Shown here piece by piece: positions 9,045 through 17,913 of a DNA stretch of 64,000 nt. Under the pieces are notes generated by a model. It was not told where the DNA came from and searched no databases. It saw only the letters and a list, made by a program, of their open reading frames with translations. This stretch comes from Novosphingobium fuchskuhlense (GTDB lineage: Bacteria > Pseudomonadota > Alphaproteobacteria > Sphingomonadales > Sphingomonadaceae): positions 707,591 to 771,590 of the forward strand of contig NZ_KQ954246.1 in the NCBI RefSeq assembly GCF_001519075.1, given 5' to 3'. Made by a program: the position numbers and the translations under genes. The first letter of the stretch is position 1. Each line of letters starts with the position of its first letter.

Positions 9045-10214
9045 TCAGGGGGCTTCGTAGGCGGCAATCTCGCGCTGGCAGATCTCGTGGAAGCGGCGGA
9101 TGCCGCCTTCGAGCGTGCCAAGTGTAAGCTCCGTGATTGCGCCTGAGGTCAGGCCCTGCTGGCCAAGTTCGGCGGCGCGGAAGTCTTCGGCGCCGAAGAC
9201 CTGCCCGTCCAGCAAGTCCCAGCTGCGGCGCCAGTGGTCCTCCGCCTTTTCGGTCTGCGGAGCCTCGGCGATCAGCATGAAATCCTCGACGAGGGTGAGA
9301 TCGTGCGCCTGCGGCATGATCGTCATCAGGTTCACGTAGTCCGGGCTGATGACGATGACAGTGGCAGGGAAGAGCTGGTAGGCGAACGTGGCGACGCGGC
9401 GCAGGGCCGGCCAATCGGCAAGGTCGACGCCCTCGAGTTCGGTCGCGCGGCCGACGAGCGAGCGCATGTGCGGGCCGACCTCGTCGCCCGCCGTCACCCC
9501 GTCCTTGAAATAGGGGCCGATGGTGCGGGCGTGGAGGCGCTGGACGTGGTAGCTTTCAAGGAAGGCATCCATGATCAGCTTCCAGTTGGAGGCGACCCGG
9601 TGCGTGCGGCGGGCATAGAGATGGTGCGCGCCAAGGTCTGCCGCCGCGAAATCGGCGCTGATTTCGGCGGCCTGCGCGAAATCGGCCTGCATGAAATCGG
9701 CCTGCTGGGGCGCGAACCAGATCAGGCCGCCGGCTTCGAGACTGGGGAGCTCGATCAGACCGTGGGACGACTGATCGAAGGCAGGGAAGGTATCGGGCCG
9801 GGGCAGGGCGAGGAGCTTGCCATCGGTGCTGTAGGTCCAGGCGTGATAGGGGCAGACGAGGCGCTTGGTGCACTGGACTTCGCCGCCTTCGACGAGCCGC
9901 GTGCCGCGATGGCGGCAGACGTTCAGGAAGACATGCGCCTTGCCGGCGGCGTCGCGGGTGAGGAGCAGGGGCCTGCCGGTGGCATCGTGGGGCACGGCCA
10001 TGCCGGGATCGGGCAGCAGCGCGGAAGGGGCGACGACTTGCGGGGCGCGGTCAAACAGCGCGGCCTTCTCGCGCGCCCAGTGGGCGGGATCGGTATAGAC
10101 GCTGGCGGGCACGTGGGTGATCGCGGCAGCCTTGCGGCCGACGCCTGCCGCGACCAGGCGGGCCAGTTCCAGCTGGCCAACGGTGGGCCGCATCGCTCGT
10201 TCAGTGGTGGCCAT
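9045..10214 (-). CDS. Rieske [2Fe-2S] aromatic ring-hydroxylating oxygenase, alpha subunit type
   Basis: Non-haem iron oxygenase that uses electrons from a reductase partner to hydroxylate a ring or related substrate. The Rieske cluster ligands are visible as VCRHRG and then CPYHAWTY (CxH...CxxH). The mononuclear iron region FLESYHVQRLH supplies the two His of the 2-His-1-carboxylate site. I start at the ATG at 10214, preceded by gggggag at a suitable spacing; upstream ATGs add nine residues. No ferredoxin, reductase or beta subunit gene is nearby, so it must borrow electron transfer partners. The substrate cannot be told; it may be aromatic, a quaternary amine or another compound. It diverges from the AmpG-like gene across about 100 bp. 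Confidence 0.88.
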   Translation of the reverse strand: MATTERAMRPTVGQLELARLVAAGVGRKAAAITHVPASVYTDPAHWAREKAALFDRAPQVVAPSALLPDPGMAVPHDATGRPLLLTRDAAGKAHVFLNVCRHRGTRLVEGGEVQCTKRLVCPYHAWTYSTDGKLLALPRPDTFPAFDQSSHGLIELPSLEAGGLIWFAPQQADFMQADFAQAAEISADFAAADLGAHHLYARRTHRVASNWKLIMDAFLESYHVQRLHARTIGPYFKDGVTAGDEVGPHMRSLVGRATELEGVDLADWPALRRVATFAYQLFPATVIVISPDYVNLMTIMPQAHDLTLVEDFMLIAEAPQTEKAEDHWRRSWDLLDGQVFGAEDFRAAELGQQGLTSGAITELTLGTLEGGIRRFHEICQREIAAYEAP

Positions 10215-10315
10215 TTCGCGGCTCTCCCCCGGTTTCATCACTCTCCGGCGCTAGGCATAGCGCAATTTGCCGCTTAGCATGCAGGGTAAATTGACAGCGG
10301 GGACAAGGGTTTCGC

Positions 10316-12031
10316 ATGGCTTCGACCGGGGTATCCACAGCGACGGAAGCGGAAAAGCCGCCGCGCCCCAAGGGGTTTCGCCTGCTGATGGTGGCGCTGC
10401 GCACGCGCAAGTCTGCGACCATGCTGGGCTTCGGCTTTTCCTCCGGCCTGCCCTATGCGCTGCTCTTGGGCACGCTCAACGCGTGGCTTGGCGAGGTGAA
10501 GATCGACCTTGCCACCATCGGCGTGCTTTCGTGGATCGGGCTTTCCTATTCGTTCAAGTTCCTGTGGTCGCCGCTGGTGGACCGCATGGCGCTGCCGGGG
10601 CTGGAGGCGCTGGGGCGGCGCAAGAGCTGGATCCTGCTGTGCCAGATCGTGCTGGTGCTGGGCTTTGCGGGGTTGGCGGCGACCGATCCCGCGCAGGCCA
10701 TCGGGACGTTCGCGCTGTTCGCGTTTCTCGCCGCGCTGGCGTCTGCGACGCAGGACGTGGCGGTCGATGCCTGGCGGATCGACGTGGCTGACGTGGATAC
10801 GCCGGTCGAGCTGCTCTCTTCGATCTACCAGTTCGGATACCGGATTGCCTCGATTGTCGGGGGCGCGCTGGCGCTGGTCATGGCGGGGCGGATGTCGTGG
10901 CCGCTCGTTTATCTGCTGATGGCGGGGCTGATCGGCCTAATCTGCGTGGTGACCCTGCGCGCGCCCGATACGCCAAGGCCGGAGCAGGGCACGCTCCACG
11001 CCGCGCTGGCGCAGCCGGGCGAGCTGACCCCCAATGCGCGGGGGATCGCGCTGCTGATCGTGGGCACGAGCTGGGCCTGGGCCATCGGCACCATCGTGCG
11101 CTTCATGGTGGTGATGCTGAGCCCGCTGGGGCCGGGGGAGAAGCACCCCTCGGTCGGTGATTTCACGCGCGAGTTCGGGCCGCTGATCGTGGCGGCGACG
11201 GTGGCCGTGCCGCTCATGGTGGCGGCGGTGACCAATGCCATGCGCAGGCAGGGCCGCGCCGTGCTGACCGCGCCCGACACGCGGCGTTCGGCGGCGCGGA
11301 CGGCGGCGAACCACCTTTACGTGGCACTGATCGCACCGCTGGCGGAATTGGTCGCGCGGCTGGGCTGGGGGGTGCTGGTGGTGATCGGCATGATCCTCAC
11401 CTACACGCTGTGCTACAACGTGTGGTCGAGCTTCGCCTTCCCGTTCTACCTCGATTTCCTGCACTATTCGAAGGACGAGGTGGCGTTTGCCTCCAAGGTC
11501 TTCGGCATTTTCATGACCATCGCGGGGATCAGCCTGGGCGGCTATCTGTTCCTGCGGCTGGGGCGGATGCCGACGATCCTGATCGGGGCGGTGCTGCCGA
11601 TGCTGGGCAACTTCGTCTATGCCGATCTGGCCGAGGGCGCGGTGCATATCGATGCGGTGGGCAAGGCCATCGGCCTCCACACGCTCTTCGCGCTGTTCGG
11701 CTTCGATCCGCGCATGATCCGGCTGCTGCTGGCGATCAGCTTCGAGAATATCTCGACCGGTATCGCGGGGGCGGCCTTCGTGGCCTATCTCTCCGGAATC
11801 GTTTCGAAGCAGTACACGGCGGTGCAATATGCGCTGATGTCTTCGCTGACGTTCCTGATCGGCTCGCTGGGGCGCGGGATCGCGGGGGAGGCGTTTGACC
11901 TCTACGGCTATGCCACGGTGTTTCGCTGGACGGCGGCGGCGGGGCTGGTGGCGGTGCTGTTCGTGTGCGCGGAATGGGTGCGGGTGGCGCGGGACACGGC
12001 AGTGCGACCCCCTGATGAAGCAGCAGCTTAG
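10316..12031 (+). CDS. ampG: AmpG-like MFS permease (muropeptide uptake)
   Basis: A 571-residue inner-membrane permease. The N-terminal run MLGFGFSSGLPYALLLGTL and the following SYSFKFLWSPLVDR are typical of AmpG, which imports GlcNAc-anhydroMurNAc peptides released by peptidoglycan turnover so they can be recycled. SATQDVAVDAWRID in the fourth-fifth helix region is also a family hallmark. The protein is longer than classical E. coli AmpG (491 aa), with a central insert around residues 230-330. The last 4 bp overlap the end of convergent folC. No ampR or beta-lactamase gene is nearby. Confidence 0.85.
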   Translation: MASTGVSTATEAEKPPRPKGFRLLMVALRTRKSATMLGFGFSSGLPYALLLGTLNAWLGEVKIDLATIGVLSWIGLSYSFKFLWSPLVDRMALPGLEALGRRKSWILLCQIVLVLGFAGLAATDPAQAIGTFALFAFLAALASATQDVAVDAWRIDVADVDTPVELLSSIYQFGYRIASIVGGALALVMAGRMSWPLVYLLMAGLIGLICVVTLRAPDTPRPEQGTLHAALAQPGELTPNARGIALLIVGTSWAWAIGTIVRFMVVMLSPLGPGEKHPSVGDFTREFGPLIVAATVAVPLMVAAVTNAMRRQGRAVLTAPDTRRSAARTAANHLYVALIAPLAELVARLGWGVLVVIGMILTYTLCYNVWSSFAFPFYLDFLHYSKDEVAFASKVFGIFMTIAGISLGGYLFLRLGRMPTILIGAVLPMLGNFVYADLAEGAVHIDAVGKAIGLHTLFALFGFDPRMIRLLLAISFENISTGIAGAAFVAYLSGIVSKQYTAVQYALMSSLTFLIGSLGRGIAGEAFDLYGYATVFRWTAAAGLVAVLFVCAEWVRVARDTAVRPPDEAAA

Positions 12032-13335
12032 TCCGGCGCTTCGTCGTTCCGCTTGAGCACATCGCCTGCGAGGTAGAGCGAGCCTGCAATCAGCACATCG
12101 CCCTCCGCCGGCAGTGCGGCGAGGGCTTCGGCAACATTGGCGAAGCTGCGCACCGGAAGCGCGGTGAAGGGCGCGAAGTCTGCGGGGCTGTGGGCTTCGT
12201 GGCCGGGGGCGGGGACGATGGAGACCGAGGCGAGCTTGCCTTCGAGCGGGCGCAGGATGGCGCTGGGGTCCTTGCTTGTCAGCATGCCCATGACGAGGTG
12301 AAGCGGCGCGGAGTCTGCAAAGTGGCGGGCGATGGCCTGCCCGGCGTCGGGGTTGTGGCCGCCGTCGAGCCAGACGGTGCGCTGGCCTGCGAGCGCGGTG
12401 AGCGGCCCCGCACCGAGGCGCTGCAGGCGGGCGGGCCAGCGGGCGGCCTTGATCCCTTCGGCCATGGCTTCGGGGCTGACCGGAACGATGTTCTGGTGGC
12501 GCAGCATGGCGACGGAGAGAGCGGCGTTGTCGGCTTGGTGCGAGCCTGCCAGCGTCGGCAGGGGAAGGCTGAGGGTGCCCCTCGCGTCGCGGTATGCGAT
12601 GGTCTCGCCGGTTTCAGCCCACCAGTCGCGGCCGCGCAGGGCGACGGGCGCGCCGATGTGGCTGGCCGTGGCAAGGACGCTGGCGAGGGGGCTTTCGGCG
12701 TAGCTCTGGACGACGAGCGGCGCGCCGGGCTTGGCGATGCTGGCCTTCTCGAAGGCGATGCGGGCTAGCGGATCGGCGGGCGTGCCTGCTTCGGGCACCA
12801 GCAGGAAGGCCTCGTGATCGATGCCCAGCGTGGCGATGCCGCAGACGGCGGGGTTTTCGAGGACGTTGGTGGCATCGAGGCGGCCGCCGAGGCCGGTTTC
12901 GATGACGCAGGCGTCCGCCGGGGTTTCCGCAAACGCGAGGAAAGTGGCGACGGTGGTCACTTCGAAGAAGCTGGGGCCGAGGTCTGCGGAGGCATCGAGC
13001 ACGCGTTCGAGGAGATCGGCGAGGCTTCCGTCGCTGATGAGCTTGCCGGCGACGCGGATGCGTTCGTTGTAGCGGACGAGGTGCGGCTTGGTGGCGGTGT
13101 GGACCACGAGGCCCTGCGCTTCGAGGATCGCGCGCAGGTACGCGCAGGTCGAGCCTTTGCCGTTGGTGCCGGCGACGTGGAACACCGGCGGCAGGCGGCG
13201 CTGCGGATTGCCGAGGCGGGCGCAGATGTCGCGCACGGTATCGAGGCCGAGGCGGCCTTGCGGGAGGGAGAGCGCGCCGAGACGGTCCAGCTGCGCCTGC
13301 ACGCGCGGGTTTTCGGAAATGGCGAAGTCGCGCAA
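12028..13335 (-). CDS. folC: bifunctional folylpolyglutamate synthase / dihydrofolate synthase
   Basis: Adds glutamate to dihydropteroate and to folates in the cytoplasm. The Mur-ligase-type P-loop is GTNGKGSTCAYL near residue 55; GLGGRLDATNV follows near residue 145 and LDGGHNPDAG marks the C-terminal domain near residue 325. I keep a TTG start at 13335, preceded by ggagggg, because the N-terminus DFAISENPRVQAQLDRL matches what sphingomonad FolC proteins normally have. It is the last gene downstream of trpB-trpA-accD, separated from accD by a REP-like hairpin. Its 3' end overlaps the convergent permease gene by 4 bp. Confidence 0.95.
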   Translation of the reverse strand: MRDFAISENPRVQAQLDRLGALSLPQGRLGLDTVRDICARLGNPQRRLPPVFHVAGTNGKGSTCAYLRAILEAQGLVVHTATKPHLVRYNERIRVAGKLISDGSLADLLERVLDASADLGPSFFEVTTVATFLAFAETPADACVIETGLGGRLDATNVLENPAVCGIATLGIDHEAFLLVPEAGTPADPLARIAFEKASIAKPGAPLVVQSYAESPLASVLATASHIGAPVALRGRDWWAETGETIAYRDARGTLSLPLPTLAGSHQADNAALSVAMLRHQNIVPVSPEAMAEGIKAARWPARLQRLGAGPLTALAGQRTVWLDGGHNPDAGQAIARHFADSAPLHLVMGMLTSKDPSAILRPLEGKLASVSIVPAPGHEAHSPADFAPFTALPVRSFANVAEALAALPAEGDVLIAGSLYLAGDVLKRNDEAPD

Positions 13336-13343
13336 GGTTTACC

Positions 13344-13403
13344 CCTCCGTCAGCCCTTCGGGCTGCCACCTCCCCATTTGCACTTTGTGAAAATGGGGAG
13401 GAT
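13344..13403. repeat. REP-like double hairpin, copy 2
   Basis: In the gap between accD and folC a small hairpin (cagcccttcgggctg) is followed by an 11-bp perfect stem pairing cctccccattt with aaatggggagg around a 10-nt loop. The block gccacctccccatt is shared with the element at 7225-7283. It could attenuate transcription from accD into folC. Confidence 0.6.
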
Positions 13404-13408
13404 CTGGC

Positions 13409-14257
13409 TTACGCGGCCTGCGCGGCCATCAGGTAGCCGATGGTCTTCGCCAGCGTGGCCTTCAGCTCGTGGCGTTTCACGACCATATCGATCATGCCGT
13501 GTGCGTGGAGGTATTCGGCGCGCTGGAAGCCTTCGGGGAGCTTTTCGCGGATCGTGTCCTGGATCACGCGCTGGCCGGCAAAGCCGATGAGCGCGCCGGG
13601 TTCGGCGATCTGGATGTCGCCCAGCATGGCATAGCTGGCCGTCACGCCGCCGGTGGTCGGATCGGTGAGGACGACAATGTAGGGCAGGCCCGCCGCGCGC
13701 ATGCGGTTGATGGCGACAGTGGTGCGCGGCATCTGCATGAGGCTGATGATGCCTTCCTGCATGCGCGCGCCGCCCGCCGCCGTCACGGCGATGAAGGGGC
13801 ACTTGTTGGCAATCGCGGCTTCGGTGGCGGCGATGAAGGCATCGCCCACGGCCATGCCCATCGAGCCGCCCATGAAGCCGAAATCCTGCACACCGACGAC
13901 GGCCTTGTGGCGCTCGATCTTGCCGACGGCTGCGGTGAGCGCATCGGGCTGCGGGTTGGCGGCGCGGGCGGCCTTGAGCCGGTCCGTATAGCGCTTGGTG
14001 TCGCGGAACTTGAGCGGGTCTTCACGCACCTTGGGAGCGGGCAGCACCTCGAACCCGGCATCGAGCAGCTGCGACAGCCGCTCTGTCGCGCCGATGCGGC
14101 CGTGGTGATCGCAGCGCGGGCAGACCGAGAGGTTTTCCTCGTACTCCTTGGTGAACAGCATTTCGCTGCACGAAGGGCACTTGATCCAGAGGTTGTCCGG
14201 CGTGTCGCGCTTGGGCGAGAAGGGCAGCGAATTGCGGACGCGGGTCAGCCAGCTCAT
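13409..14257 (-). CDS. accD: acetyl-CoA carboxylase carboxyltransferase beta subunit
   Basis: Beta half of the carboxyltransferase that makes malonyl-CoA, the committed step of fatty-acid synthesis; it works with AccA, AccB and AccC encoded elsewhere. The 282-residue protein carries the N-terminal zinc ribbon as two CxxC pairs (CPSCS and CPRCD, about residues 28-50). The crotonase-like core includes GFMGGSMGMAVGDAF and GGARMQEG, the acyl-CoA/oxyanion region. The ATG at 14257 overlaps the trpA stop by 4 bp (ATGA), so accD is translationally coupled to the tryptophan genes. The trpF-B-A-accD-folC order is a conserved alphaproteobacterial arrangement. Confidence 0.97.
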   Translation of the reverse strand: MSWLTRVRNSLPFSPKRDTPDNLWIKCPSCSEMLFTKEYEENLSVCPRCDHHGRIGATERLSQLLDAGFEVLPAPKVREDPLKFRDTKRYTDRLKAARAANPQPDALTAAVGKIERHKAVVGVQDFGFMGGSMGMAVGDAFIAATEAAIANKCPFIAVTAAGGARMQEGIISLMQMPRTTVAINRMRAAGLPYIVVLTDPTTGGVTASYAMLGDIQIAEPGALIGFAGQRVIQDTIREKLPEGFQRAEYLHAHGMIDMVVKRHELKATLAKTIGYLMAAQAA

Positions 14258-15054
14258 GCTTCGACCTTTCTTGCATTGTGGACCGCATGGGCGAGCGCGG
14301 CAACGAGTTCGCGCACCGGGCCGGCGGCCTTGTCGCCATGTTCGGCGATGATGTCGATAAGCGCCGAGCCGACGACGACGCCGTCCGCCACCTGGGCGAT
14401 GGGGCCGGCCTGTTCGGGCGTGCGCACGCCGAAGCCGACGGCGACGGGGATCGTCGCGGTCTGCTTGATGCGGGTGACGGCTTCCTCGATCGAGGCGAGC
14501 GCGGCGGATTGCTTGCCGGTGATGCCCGCGACCGAGACATAGTAGAGGAAGCCCGAAGAGCCATCGAGCACAGCGGGCAGCCGCGCGTGATCGGTGGTGG
14601 GGGTGGCGAGGCGGATCGGGCTGATCCCGGCGGCGCGCAGGGCGGGGCCGAGCTCGCCGTCTTCCTCGGGCGGGATATCGACGCAGATCACGCCGTCCAC
14701 ACCGGCTTTGGCGGCTTCGGCGGCGAACCATTCGGGCCCGCGCGTGATCATCGGGTTGGCATAGCCCATGAGGACCAGCGGCACATCCGGATGGCGCGCG
14801 CGGAAATCGGTGGCCATCTGCAGGATATCAGCGGTCTTGGTCCCGGCGGCGAGGCTGCGCAGATTGGCGCGCTGGATCGCCGGGCCATCGGCCATCGGAT
14901 CGGTGAAGGGCATGCCCAGCTCGATCACATCGGCGCCGCCCTCGACGAGCGCGTCGAGGATGGCGGGCGTGGCGGCGGGCGTCGGATCACCCGCGGTGAC
15001 GAAGCAGACGAGCGCGGGGTGGCCCTTGGCGAAGGCGGAGGCGAGGCGGGTCAC
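14254..15054 (-). CDS. trpA: tryptophan synthase alpha subunit
   Basis: Cleaves indole-3-glycerol phosphate to indole and glyceraldehyde 3-phosphate and channels indole to TrpB. The 266-residue TIM barrel shows ELGMPFTDPMADGPAIQ, with the catalytic Glu and Asp in the usual places, and GFGVRTPEQA at the phosphate-binding site near the C-terminus. It overlaps trpB upstream and accD downstream by 4 bp each, giving a tightly coupled trpB-trpA-accD unit that should make TrpA and TrpB in equal amounts. Confidence 0.97.
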   Translation of the reverse strand: MTRLASAFAKGHPALVCFVTAGDPTPAATPAILDALVEGGADVIELGMPFTDPMADGPAIQRANLRSLAAGTKTADILQMATDFRARHPDVPLVLMGYANPMITRGPEWFAAEAAKAGVDGVICVDIPPEEDGELGPALRAAGISPIRLATPTTDHARLPAVLDGSSGFLYYVSVAGITGKQSAALASIEEAVTRIKQTATIPVAVGFGVRTPEQAGPIAQVADGVVVGSALIDIIAEHGDKAAGPVRELVAALAHAVHNARKVEA

Positions 15055-16265
15055 AGCTTCACCCCCAGATGCTCCGCGACAGAGAAGATGTCCTTGTCGC
15101 CGCGGCCGCAGAGGTTGGCGAGGATGATCGCGTCCTTGTCCATCGTCGGCGCAATCTTCTTGACCGCGGCGATGGCGTGGGCGGGTTCCAGCGCGGGGAT
15201 GATGCCTTCGGTGCGGCAGAGCAGCTGGAAGCCATCGAGCGCTTCGGTGTCGGTCACCGAGGTATACTGCACGCGGCCGGTTTCCTTGAGCCAGGCGTGT
15301 TCGGGGCCGATGCCGGGATAATCGAGGCCCGCCGAGATCGAGTGGCCTTCGAGGATCTGGCCGTCCTCGTCCTGCAGGAGGTAGGTCTTGTTGCCGTGGA
15401 GCACGCCCGGGCGGCCGCCCGCGAGGCTGGCGGCGTGGAGCTGATCAAGCCCGTGGCCCGCAGCTTCGACGCCCATCATCTTGACGCTGGGATCATCGAG
15501 GAAGGGGTGGAACAGGCCGATGGCATTGCTGCCGCCGCCGATCGCCGCGACGAGCAGATCGGGGAGGCGGCCCACGCGGGCAAGCATCTGGGCGCGGGCT
15601 TCCTTGCCGATCACGCTCTGGAAATCGCGGACAAGCTCCGGATAGGGGTGCGGGCCGGCGGCGGTGCCGATGATGTAGAAGGTGTTGTGGACATTGGCGA
15701 CCCAGTCGCGCAGCGCCTCGTTCATCGCGTCCTTGAGCGTGGCGGCGCCAGCGGTGACGGGGACGACTTCGGCGCCCAGCAGCTTCATGCGGAACACGTT
15801 GGGCTGCTGGCGGGCAACGTCGGTCGCGCCCATGAAGATCGTGCAGGGCAGGCCAAAGCGCGCGCAGACGGTGGCGGTGGCGACGCCGTGCTGGCCTGCG
15901 CCCGTCTCCGCGATGATCCGCGTCTTGCCCATGCGGATGGCGAGGAGGATCTGGCCGATGCAATTGTTGATCTTGTGCGCGCCGGTGTGATTGAGCTCGT
16001 CGCGCTTGAACCAGACTTGCGCGCCGCCCAGTTCTTCCGTCAGGCGCGGGGCGAAATAGAGCGGGCTGGGGCGGCCGACATAGTGCTCGAGCAGATCATC
16101 GAACTCGGCGTGGAAGGCGGGATCGGCCTTGGCCTTGCGATATTCCGCTTCGAGATCGAGGATCAGCGGCATCAGCGTTTCGGCGACATAGCGGCCGCCG
16201 AATTGGCCGAAATGGCCCTGTGCGTCGGGCTGGTTGCGGAAGCTGTTGGGGATGGGCGCGTTCAT
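15051..16265 (-). CDS. trpB: tryptophan synthase beta subunit
   Basis: PLP enzyme that condenses indole with serine to give tryptophan. The 404-residue protein shows the PLP-lysine segment KRDELNHTGAHKINN, ETGAGQHGVATA, and the phosphate loop GGGSNAIG. It starts with the Phe/Pro-rich NSFRNQPDAQGHFGQFGGRYV typical of TrpB1. Downstream trpA overlaps by 4 bp. A gap of 58 bp separates it from trpF upstream. Confidence 0.97.
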   Translation of the reverse strand: MNAPIPNSFRNQPDAQGHFGQFGGRYVAETLMPLILDLEAEYRKAKADPAFHAEFDDLLEHYVGRPSPLYFAPRLTEELGGAQVWFKRDELNHTGAHKINNCIGQILLAIRMGKTRIIAETGAGQHGVATATVCARFGLPCTIFMGATDVARQQPNVFRMKLLGAEVVPVTAGAATLKDAMNEALRDWVANVHNTFYIIGTAAGPHPYPELVRDFQSVIGKEARAQMLARVGRLPDLLVAAIGGGSNAIGLFHPFLDDPSVKMMGVEAAGHGLDQLHAASLAGGRPGVLHGNKTYLLQDEDGQILEGHSISAGLDYPGIGPEHAWLKETGRVQYTSVTDTEALDGFQLLCRTEGIIPALEPAHAIAAVKKIAPTMDKDAIILANLCGRGDKDIFSVAEHLGVKL

Positions 16266-16323
16266 GCGGCCTCGCTTGGCAGAGGGGCGCGCGCTTGTCC
16301 AGATTTGTGCGGCTTTAGGGCAA

Positions 16324-16968
16324 TCAGATGGCGCGGGCTTCGCGGCAGAACTGCTTGATCAGGGCCTCGTCCTTCACCCCGGGCGCGCTTTCGACGCCGG
16401 AAGAGACGTCGACCAGCGGGGCCTTGGTCACGCGGACGGCTTCGGCGACGTTGGCGGGGGAGAGGCCGCCAGCGAGGCCCCAGGGGAGCGGGGCCTTGTA
16501 GCCGGCGAGCAAGGTCCAGTCGAACACGAGGCCGAGGCCGCCGGGCATCGCCGCACCCTTGGGGGGCTTGGCATCGAACAGGACGAGATCGGCGGCACCG
16601 GCGAAGGTTTCGGCGCGGGTGATGTCGTCACGGGCGGAGACGGCGGTGGCCTTCCAGACGGGCTTGCCGAAAGCGGCGCGGATCGCGGCGACGCGCGCCG
16701 GGTCTTCCTTGCCGTGAAGCTGGATCACATCGAGCGAGGCTGCGGCGACCACTTCGGCGACAAGGCTTTCGGCGGCATCGACGAAGAGGCCGACGAGCTT
16801 GATCCGGCCCGCGGCGCGCGCGGCGAGTGCGGCGGCATCGGCGAGTGCGAGGTGCCGCGGGCTGGGCGGGAAGATGACGAGGCCAGCGTAATCGGCGCGC
16901 GCGGCGATGGCGGCCTCGAGGGCTGCGGGGGAGGTGAGGCCGCAGATCTTGATTTCGGGGGCAGGCAT
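16324..16968 (-). CDS. trpF: phosphoribosylanthranilate isomerase
   Basis: Converts N-(5'-phosphoribosyl)anthranilate to the carboxyphenylamino-deoxyribulose phosphate, the third step of tryptophan synthesis. The short TIM barrel (214 aa) begins with IKICGLTSP, whose Cys is the general base in this family. It ends with GGLSPANVAEAV, LVDVSSGVESAPGVKD and the second catalytic Asp. It is the first gene of the trpF-trpB-trpA-accD-folC series on this strand. Upstream to the SIMPL gene lies about 100 bp with a strong hairpin. Confidence 0.96.
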   Translation of the reverse strand: MPAPEIKICGLTSPAALEAAIAARADYAGLVIFPPSPRHLALADAAALAARAAGRIKLVGLFVDAAESLVAEVVAAASLDVIQLHGKEDPARVAAIRAAFGKPVWKATAVSARDDITRAETFAGAADLVLFDAKPPKGAAMPGGLGLVFDWTLLAGYKAPLPWGLAGGLSPANVAEAVRVTKAPLVDVSSGVESAPGVKDEALIKQFCREARAI

Positions 16969-17025
16969 GGCGTGCGGATAGGGGGTCGGGGTTTGCGGGT
17001 CAAATCCTGTCGCCTGACCGCTGTC

Positions 17026-17071
17026 CCACCCCTCCCCCTCCAGCTTGCGGGAGGGGGAAGGGGTGGGCTTT
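17026..17071. terminator. long GC-rich hairpin, likely terminator or REP-like
   Basis: The run cccacccctccccctcc pairs with ggagggggaaggggtggg with one mismatch, around the loop agcttgcg or similar. On the minus strand it follows the SIMPL gene stop directly and precedes trpF, so it probably ends the SIMPL transcript. Its ctcccc/ggggag core resembles the REP-like elements at 7225 and 13344. Confidence 0.6.
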
Positions 17072-17074
17072 CCC

Positions 17075-17833
17075 TTACTGTCCCAGCTCGAACGTCACCG
17101 TCACGGATGCAGCAACCTGCACTTCGCCTGCCGCAACCGGGCTGGGCGCGGCGGCCATCATCTTTTCGGCGCGGGCAAACATCACCATCGGCTGCGGGGC
17201 ATAGCCGCCGCTCTCGCTGATGGTGAGGATGCGCTTGACGGTGAGGCCGGCCGCCTTGGCATAGAGTTCGGCGCGGGCGCGGGCCTTCTTCATCGCGTCG
17301 AGGCGGGCCTCGTCGCTGGCGGCGTCGGGGCTCTCCAGCTGGAACGAGGGGCCGCTGATCTGATTGGCCCCGGCGTTCACCAGCGTGTCGATCGTCTTGC
17401 CGTAGTTGCCGATCTTGCGCTGCTTGACCTCGACCTGGTTGCTCGCCTGATAGCCGATGATCACGGGATCGCCGGAAACGTTGCCGTTCGCATCGGCGCG
17501 GGGCTGGCCGTAGAGCGGATTGACCGAGAGGTTGCTGGTCTGGATGTCGCGCTCGGCAATGCCACTGGCCTTGAGCGCGGCAATCACCGCGTTCATCTGC
17601 TCGGCGTTTTGCGAGAGGGCGGCCGACGCGGTCTTGGCCTGCGTGGTGACGCCTGCGCTGAACACGGCGAGATCGGGCGTGCGGGTCGACTTGCCATCGG
17701 CGCTGAGGGTCAGAACCGCATTGCCGGGGGCGACCACCGGAGCGGAGGACATGCTCTGCGCCATGGCGGGCGAGGCGGCACCGGCAGCAGCAAGCGCGGC
17801 GGCCATCAGGAGCGAGGTGGAGGTGGTTGTCAT
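17075..17833 (-). CDS. exported SIMPL-domain (DUF541) protein
   Basis: A 252-residue protein with a Sec signal peptide (TSLLMAAALAAAGAASPAMAQ, cleavage about residue 26). It has the SIMPL fold seen in periplasmic proteins such as BP26/Omp28 of Brucella and YggE of E. coli. The body starts with NAVLTLSADGKSTRTPDLAVF and has the GVTTQAKTA and IQTSNLSVNPLY stretches characteristic of the family. Members are linked to oxidative-stress tolerance or form ring-like oligomers; the exact role is unknown. It is a separate unit inserted between pyrF-side genes and the trp operon. Confidence 0.88.
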   Translation of the reverse strand: MTTTSTSLLMAAALAAAGAASPAMAQSMSSAPVVAPGNAVLTLSADGKSTRTPDLAVFSAGVTTQAKTASAALSQNAEQMNAVIAALKASGIAERDIQTSNLSVNPLYGQPRADANGNVSGDPVIIGYQASNQVEVKQRKIGNYGKTIDTLVNAGANQISGPSFQLESPDAASDEARLDAMKKARARAELYAKAAGLTVKRILTISESGGYAPQPMVMFARAEKMMAAAPSPVAAGEVQVAASVTVTFELGQ

Positions 17834-17913
17834 CGGTTTGTCCCCTTGAGAAGTGGCCGCCCATGTGGGGCGAGGGGCCTTTCGCGGGGCTGAACCGCGA
17901 TGACAGAAGTGCT

